Assembly: GCA_003483345.1 (NCBI GenBank) | Contig: DMWH01000221.1 | Location: forward strand, 6,877-11,944 | Direction of reading: 5' to 3' | Length of the DNA stretch: 5,068 nt | DNA from: Clostridiales bacterium | GTDB lineage: Bacteria > Bacillota > Clostridia > Tissierellales > Sedimentibacteraceae | Part shown: positions 1 to 5,068 of the stretch, one piece after another | How the letters are laid out: every line of letters begins with the position of its first letter | How positions within the stretch are numbered: the first letter of the stretch is position 1 | Made by a program: the position numbers and the translations under genes | Notes under the pieces: generated by a model | What the model was told of the DNA's origin: nothing | Databases searched by the model: none | Seen by the model: the letters and a program-made list of their open reading frames with translations, nothing else

Positions 1-1052
<1,052 letters not shown>

Positions 1053-1094
1053 TTAATCGGTACTTGTTTTGTTGTTCGATGTAACCAACTGTCC

Positions 1095-1150
1095 GGGGAC
1101 ATTCCTCTATGCCTGCTCCAAAGACTTGCTCTACATAGAGGTGTATCTCC
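1095..1150. repeat. Imperfect inverted repeat (17-nt arms) in the rpoB-rpoC gap, REP-like
   Basis: On the plus strand the arms are GGGGACATTCCTCTATG (1095-1111) and CATAGAGGTGTATCTCC (1134-1150), separated by 22 nt. The inner 8 bp (CCTCTATG/CATAGAGG) are perfect. As plus-strand RNA the arms would form 15 of 17 pairs, two of them G-U; as the actual minus-strand transcript they form 14 of 17, one of them G-U. The near-palindrome TGTCCGGGGACA (1090-1101) overlaps the left arm and offers a competing fold. The 56-bp element is 50% G+C, above its AT-rich flanks. From memory, GGGGAC(A/G)TTCCT-type sequences recur in clostridial genomes as REP-like repeats associated with Y1/RAYT transposases. That family assignment is inferred. 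No U-tract follows on the transcribed strand, so it is not a terminator. Confidence 0.5.
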
Positions 1151-1156
1151 ATTCAT

Positions 1157-4100
1157 TTAAAACTTATCTTCGTCGTCAAAATCCTCTTCAATGTCCAACT
1201 CATCTAACTCATCAGAATCAATATCATCTATATCACCTAAATCATCTAAATCGTCAATATCGTCAATATCTTCTATGTCGTCACTATCAATCTGCATGCC
1301 TTCCATGTCTCCTTCAATCAATGCCAAATCGCCTAAGCTTTCAGAATCAATAGGTAAATCATCATCATCATTATCGATAGTTTCGATTATTTCAACTTCA
1401 TCATCACTGGTAATAATTTTTATATCCAAAGCCAAACTCTGTAATTCTTTTACAAGTACCTTGAAAGATTCAGGGATTCCGGGTTCAGGAATATTTTCGC
1501 CTTTTACGATTGCTTCATATGTTTTAACCCTGCCGTTAACATCATCGGATTTTACCGTTAATATTTCCTGCAATGTATGAGCCGCACCATATGCTTCCAA
1601 AGCCCAAACTTCCATTTCTCCAAATCTTTGACCTCCAAATTGTGCTTTTCCGCCTAAAGGCTGCTGAGTAACCAATGAATAAGGTCCCGTGGAGCGCGCA
1701 TGTATTTTATCGTCAACAAGATGGTGAAGCTTAAGCATATACATATATCCCACGGTTACGGGTCCCTCGAAATATTCTCCTGAACGACCGTCTCTTAAAT
1801 CAATCTTGCCGCTTCGCGGATAGCCTGCCATTTCAAGAGCATCCCATATGTCATCTTCGACTGCACCGTCAAATACCGGCGTTGCAACTTCCCAGCCCAG
1901 TTTTTTGGCAGCCAATCCAAGGTGGACTTCCAAAACTTGACCAATATTCATACGAGAAGGAACACCAAGAGGATTCAATACTACTTCAAGCGGAGTTCCG
2001 TCCGGTAAAAACGGCATATCCTCTTCAGGCATTATCATTGAAATAACACCTTTATTTCCGTGTCTTCCGCACATCTTGTCGCCTACATTTATTTTACGTT
2101 TTGTAGCTATATAAACTCTTACAAGTTTGCTTACTCCGGGGCTTAGCTCATCGCCGTTTTCCCTTGTAAATACTTTAACATCAACAACAATTCCGCTTTC
2201 ACCGTGAGGAACCTTAAGGGAAGTATCTCTTACTTCTCTTGCTTTTTCGCCGAATATCGCCCTTAAAAGTCTTTCTTCAGCAGTAAGCTCCGTTTCACCC
2301 TTAGGAGTTACTTTTCCTACGAGAATATCACCTGCTTCAACTTCAGCACCGATTCTTATAATTCCTCTTTCGTCCAAATCCTTTAGAGAATCATCTCCAA
2401 CGTTCGGAATATCCCTTGTTATTTCTTCGGGACCGAGTTTTGTGTCCCTTGCCTCTGATTCATATTCTTCAATATGGACGGATGTTAATACATCATCCAT
2501 AACAAGTCTTTCATTTATGAGCATTGCATCTTCGTAGTTATATCCTTCCCACGTCATAAATCCTATTAAAAGATTTTTTCCGATAGCCATATCACCATCA
2601 TGAGTAGAAGGTCCGTCAGCAATAATCTGTCCTCTTTTTACTTCATCGCCTTTATATACTATTGGTCTTTGATTTATACAAGTACCGCTGTTCGAGCGCT
2701 TAAACTTAAGCAAAGTATACTTGTCAATCATACCGTTGTCGGTTCTTTTTACTAAAATTTCCGAGGCAGTTACCGATACTACTTTTCCGTCATGCTCAGC
2801 AATAATAACAGCTCCTGAATCCATAGCTGCCTTGTGCTCCAAACCTGTTCCGATTATAGGCGTTTCGGTAACCAACAAGGGTACTGCCTGCCTTTGCATG
2901 TTCGCACCCATTAAAGCACGGTTTGCATCATCATTTTCCAAAAATGGTATCATACCTGTACCTATGGAAATTACCTGTTTTGGAGAAACTTCCATATAAT
3001 CAACCATATCTCTTGATACAATTTCATTTATACCGTCAATTCCCCTTACAACAACACGGCTGTGCACAAATGTACCGTCTTCATTCAAAGGTTCATTAGC
3101 CTGTGCAATTATTTTTGTATCTTCCACGTCTGCAGTAAGATAATCAATAATATCGGTTACCTTTCCTGTTTTTTTATCAACCCTTCTGTAAGGAGATTCT
3201 AAAAATCCGTAATCATTTATTCTTGCATATGTTGCAAGAGAAGTTATAAGACCTATATTAGGACCTTCAGGTGTTTCAATGGGACACATTCTGCCGTAAT
3301 GAGAATGGTGAACGTCTCTTACCTCAAAACTGGCTCTATCTCTGCTTAATCCACCGGGTCCCAGAGCTGACATTCTTCTTTTATGAGTAAGCTCAGCCAA
3401 GGGATTCGTCTGGTCCATAAACTGTGACAACTGGCTGGAGCCGAAAAATTCTTTTATTGCTGCAGACACAGGTCTGATATTTATAAGAACTTGTGGAGTT
3501 ACAACATCGACATCCTGAATAGTCATTCTTTCTCTGACTACTCTTTCCATTCTTGACAATCCTACTCTAACCTGGTTTTGAAGAAGCTCACCCACGGAGC
3601 GCAGTCTTCTGTTTCCAAGATGGTCGATATCATCAGTCTTGCCTATGCCTCTAAATAATCCAAAATGATAATTCACTATTGCGTACATATCATCCTTAAC
3701 AATATGTTTCGGAGATATTGAATAATTTTCTTCCTTATCCTTTTCAAATATATTGTTTTCAGCAGCAGGAACCTGCTTTAAGGATTCAATTAAAGCTTTT
3801 TCTAAATCCTCTGCAGAGTGGTTTTCTTCCAGTATCTTTTTCATTACCGGATAGTAAACTTTCTCTTTTATTCCTATCTTTTCTAAATCTATACCTAATT
3901 TATCTAATTCAAATACCCTTGGGTCAACAAATTTATTGCTTAATACCTTTGTAACCTTATCATCGGAATTCACAATTTTAACGGAAAAAATACCTGCCGC
4001 TTCCAATTTTAAAATTGATTCATCGTCAAATATACTGTCTTTAGTAACTAATACCTCTCCTGTTTCCGTATTAATTATGTCTTCAGCTGCACGCTTTCCA

Positions 4101-4954
4101 ATAATTCTGTTTTCCAAACTAAGCTTCTTATTTAATTTGTATCTGCCTACTTTTGCAAGATCATACCTTTTGAAATCAAAAAATAAAGATTTAATCAATG
4201 ACTTCGCACTATCATATGTAGGTGGCTCGCCGGGTCTCAATCTTTTATATATTTCTATTAATGCTTCTTCGGAGTTGGTAGTGTTGTCCTTTTCCAAAGT
4301 TTTTAAAAGTTGCTCTGTTTCCCCCAATATATCAATGAGCTCTGAATTAGAAGAAACATCCATAGCTCTCACAAGCACAGTGGCAGGTAATTTTCTTGTT
4401 CTGTCAACCCTAACGTATACAATATCATTAGAGTCTGTTTCAAATTCCAACCATGCTCCTCTGTTGGGAATAACTGTTGCATCATATAATTCCTTACCAA
4501 CCTTATCCCTCGTCATGTTGTAATAAACACCGGGTGAGCGAACTAACTGACTGACAACAACACGTTCTGCACCATTTATAATAAATGTTCCTTTTTCGGT
4601 CATCAAAGGAAATTCACCCATAAACGCTTCTTGCTCCTTAATTTCTCCCGTCTCCTTGTTTATCAATCGCACTTTAAGTTTTAGAGGTACAGAATATGTT
4701 GCATCTCTTTCTTTACACTCAATCTGGCTAAACTTCGGCTCACTGTATAAAGAATGATCAACAAACTCCAGAATTAAATTGCCGGTATAATCCTCTATCG
4801 GAGAAATGTCATCAAAAACCTCTTTCAGCCCTTCATTTAAGAACCACTCGTACGATTTTTTCTGAACTTCGATTAAGTCCGGCAATTCTAAAACTTCTTT
4901 AATTTTAGAGTAAGACATTCTTACCCTATTACCTATTTTCACAGGATGCGGCAT
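1157..4954 (-). CDS. rpoB: DNA-directed RNA polymerase subunit beta (complete, 1265 aa)
   Basis: Beta subunit of RNA polymerase: with beta-prime it forms the catalytic cleft, holds the RNA-DNA hybrid and is the rifampicin target. Rough order: protrusion and lobe (about 20-450), rifampicin/fork region (505-570), hybrid-binding part (about 690-1090) and C-terminal clamp segment (about 1090-1170). Visible motifs are [20 protein letters not shown] (505-524), [17 protein letters not shown] (524-540), [14 protein letters not shown] (557-570), [15 protein letters not shown] (804-818; E808/D809 match E. coli E813/D814) and [12 protein letters not shown] (958-969; K960/K968 match E. coli K1065/K1073). 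The spacing between the last two is about 100 residues shorter than in E. coli, so the large E. coli insert there is absent. Residues 1181-1265 are a very acidic tail. I chose the ATG at 4954 because AAGGGGTGA lies just upstream and [21 protein letters not shown] matches clostridial beta. An in-frame GTG at 5011 would add 19 residues but has no ribosome binding site and sits about 9 nt from the predicted transcript start. The stop is TAA. Confidence 0.99.
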   Translation of the reverse strand: MPHPVKIGNRVRMSYSKIKEVLELPDLIEVQKKSYEWFLNEGLKEVFDDISPIEDYTGNLILEFVDHSLYSEPKFSQIECKERDATYSVPLKLKVRLINKETGEIKEQEAFMGEFPLMTEKGTFIINGAERVVVSQLVRSPGVYYNMTRDKVGKELYDATVIPNRGAWLEFETDSNDIVYVRVDRTRKLPATVLVRAMDVSSNSELIDILGETEQLLKTLEKDNTTNSEEALIEIYKRLRPGEPPTYDSAKSLIKSLFFDFKRYDLAKVGRYKLNKKLSLENRIIGKRAAEDIINTETGEVLVTKDSIFDDESILKLEAAGIFSVKIVNSDDKVTKVLSNKFVDPRVFELDKLGIDLEKIGIKEKVYYPVMKKILEENHSAEDLEKALIESLKQVPAAENNIFEKDKEENYSISPKHIVKDDMYAIVNYHFGLFRGIGKTDDIDHLGNRRLRSVGELLQNQVRVGLSRMERVVRERMTIQDVDVVTPQVLINIRPVSAAIKEFFGSSQLSQFMDQTNPLAELTHKRRMSALGPGGLSRDRASFEVRDVHHSHYGRMCPIETPEGPNIGLITSLATYARINDYGFLESPYRRVDKKTGKVTDIIDYLTADVEDTKIIAQANEPLNEDGTFVHSRVVVRGIDGINEIVSRDMVDYMEVSPKQVISIGTGMIPFLENDDANRALMGANMQRQAVPLLVTETPIIGTGLEHKAAMDSGAVIIAEHDGKVVSVTASEILVKRTDNGMIDKYTLLKFKRSNSGTCINQRPIVYKGDEVKRGQIIADGPSTHDGDMAIGKNLLIGFMTWEGYNYEDAMLINERLVMDDVLTSVHIEEYESEARDTKLGPEEITRDIPNVGDDSLKDLDERGIIRIGAEVEAGDILVGKVTPKGETELTAEERLLRAIFGEKAREVRDTSLKVPHGESGIVVDVKVFTRENGDELSPGVSKLVRVYIATKRKINVGDKMCGRHGNKGVISMIMPEEDMPFLPDGTPLEVVLNPLGVPSRMNIGQVLEVHLGLAAKKLGWEVATPVFDGAVEDDIWDALEMAGYPRSGKIDLRDGRSGEYFEGPVTVGYMYMLKLHHLVDDKIHARSTGPYSLVTQQPLGGKAQFGGQRFGEMEVWALEAYGAAHTLQEILTVKSDDVNGRVKTYEAIVKGENIPEPGIPESFKVLVKELQSLALDIKIITSDDEVEIIETIDNDDDDLPIDSESLGDLALIEGDMEGMQIDSDDIEDIDDIDDLDDLGDIDDIDSDELDELDIEEDFDDEDKF
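1202..1282 (-). repeat. Tandem Asp-rich repeat within the rpoB 3' end
   Basis: Codons 1225-1251 of rpoB encode a repetitive segment with a three-residue period, (I/L)DD, for example [15 protein letters not shown]. At the DNA level this is a degenerate GAT/GAC-rich repeat of about 9 bp. It lies in the acidic tail, after the conserved beta core ends near residue 1180. Such repeats can gain or lose units, so tail length may differ between close relatives. Confidence 0.75.
3347..3442 (-). other. rpoB: Rifampicin-resistance-determining region of rpoB (sensitive-type sequence)
   Basis: Codons 505-536 correspond to the E. coli 507-538 region. Residues whose replacement commonly gives resistance are all the sensitive type: Q511, D514, H524, R527, S529 and L531, matching E. 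coli Q513, D516, H526, R529, S531 and L533. Alanine at 520 (E. coli S522) is normal in Firmicutes such as Bacillus. Susceptibility is inferred from target sequence only. Confidence 0.9.
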
Positions 4955-4958
4955 CTTT

Positions 4959-4967
4959 TCACCCCTT
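4959..4967 (-). promoter_or_regulatory. Ribosome binding site of rpoB
   Basis: AAGGGGTGA lies 4 nt before the ATG at 4954, and its GGTGA part pairs with the 3' end of 16S rRNA. It decides the start: the upstream in-frame GTG at 5011 has nothing similar in front of it. Confidence 0.85.
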
Positions 4968-4995
4968 AGTAAATAATTTTGACTTACAAATTCTA

Positions 4996-5021
4996 TGCCA
5001 ACATTGCACACTCATGGCAAT
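4996..5021 (-). promoter_or_regulatory. Two mutually exclusive short hairpins in the rpoB leader
   Basis: In the predicted 5' leader, ATTGC (5017-5021) can pair with GCAAT (5003-5007) over a 9-nt loop. Overlapping it, TGCCA (5015-5019) can pair with TGGCA (4996-5000) over a 14-nt loop. The two share bases 5017-5019, so they cannot form together. Each stem is only 5 bp, neither is followed by a U-tract, and neither covers the ribosome binding site. They may be chance; a role in transcript stability or attenuation would be guesswork. Confidence 0.25.
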
Positions 5022-5026
5022 ATACA

Positions 5027-5055
5027 ATACTATCACTAATAAATTTTTATGTCAA
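5027..5055 (-). promoter_or_regulatory. Sigma-A-type promoter of rpoB
   Basis: Read on the minus strand, a perfect -35 box TTGACA (5050-5055) is followed by a 17-bp spacer and TAGTAT (5027-5032), which matches the -10 consensus at 4 of 6 positions. TGA directly precedes it, giving an extended -10 (TGN). A run of six A lies a few bases upstream of the -35 box and could act as a weak UP element. Transcription would begin near 5018-5021, leaving a leader of about 66 nt before the rpoB ATG. This means rpoB-rpoC can be transcribed independently of the ribosomal protein genes (rplJ-rplL) that usually lie upstream. The call rests on sequence only; the box quality and correct spacing just upstream of the gene make it convincing. 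Confidence 0.8.
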
Positions 5056-5068
5056 CACATTTTTTGCA

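Noticed and set aside
1091..1150. Intergenic hairpin as a transcription terminator between rpoB and rpoC
   Set aside because: On the transcribed strand the stem is followed by GGACAGTTGG, not a U-tract, and termination here would remove essential rpoC expression.
1069..1353. Plus-strand open frame of 94 codons across the intergenic region
   Set aside because: It is antisense to the rpoB 3' end and the hairpin; its His/Asn/Tyr-rich composition reflects the complement of the acidic repeats.
1191..1580. Plus-strand open frame of 129 codons, Ser/Ile-rich
   Set aside because: Its SSISS-type repeats are the mirror of the Asp-rich tail of rpoB read on the other strand; it is a by-product of the GAT/GAC repeats.
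2700..2740. Internal TTGACA on the minus strand inside rpoB (near 2723-2728)
   Set aside because: No -10-like box lies at the right distance, and the bases are explained by conserved coding sequence.
3936..4523. Plus-strand open frame of 195 codons
   Set aside because: It lies wholly antisense to conserved rpoB sequence, is rich in Ser and Leu as expected from the complement of rpoB codons, resembles no protein I know and has no visible Shine-Dalgarno.
4955..5011. Upstream GTG start adding 19 residues to beta
   Set aside because: No ribosome binding site precedes it, it sits about 9 nt from the predicted transcript start, and the added residues do not resemble the family N-terminus, whereas the ATG at 4954 has a good Shine-Dalgarno and a canonical N-terminus.

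Overview
The window lies in the RNA polymerase core operon (rpoB-rpoC) of a low-GC Gram-positive anaerobe-type bacterium, most probably a member of the Clostridia (Firmicutes). Support for this includes: beta opens [21 protein letters not shown] and resembles clostridial beta; it lacks the roughly 100-residue insert that E. coli beta carries just before the catalytic lysines; codon use is AT-rich with many AGA arginines; Shine-Dalgarno sequences are strong; the promoter is sigma-A-like; and a TTG start is used. The genus cannot be fixed from this sequence alone.

Layout: everything real is on the minus strand, so transcription runs from high to low coordinates. At the right edge (5027-5055) is a strong promoter: perfect TTGACA, 17-bp spacer and an extended -10. 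A leader of about 66 nt follows, with two short mutually exclusive hairpins and a good ribosome binding site, then the complete rpoB (1157-4954, 1265 aa). A 131-bp intergenic region (1026-1156) separates it from rpoC, of which only the first 341 codons (1-1025) are present. No rplL or other upstream gene is visible. No stretch over 300 bases lacks a gene.

The two genes encode the beta and beta-prime subunits, which together form the catalytic cleft of RNA polymerase; rpoC is presumably cotranscribed with rpoB, because no terminator or convincing promoter is seen between them. All core motifs that can be checked are intact, including an apparently rifampicin-sensitive beta pocket and a four-cysteine beta-prime zinc site.

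I found no new multi-gene system. The unusual parts are small: a 17-nt-arm imperfect inverted repeat, resembling a REP-type element, in the rpoB-rpoC gap; a hairpin that would hide the rpoC ribosome binding site and reach into its TTG start codon; a 36-codon reading frame that follows the rpoB stop directly; and an 85-residue, about 50% acidic C-terminal tail on beta built partly from (I/L)DD repeats.
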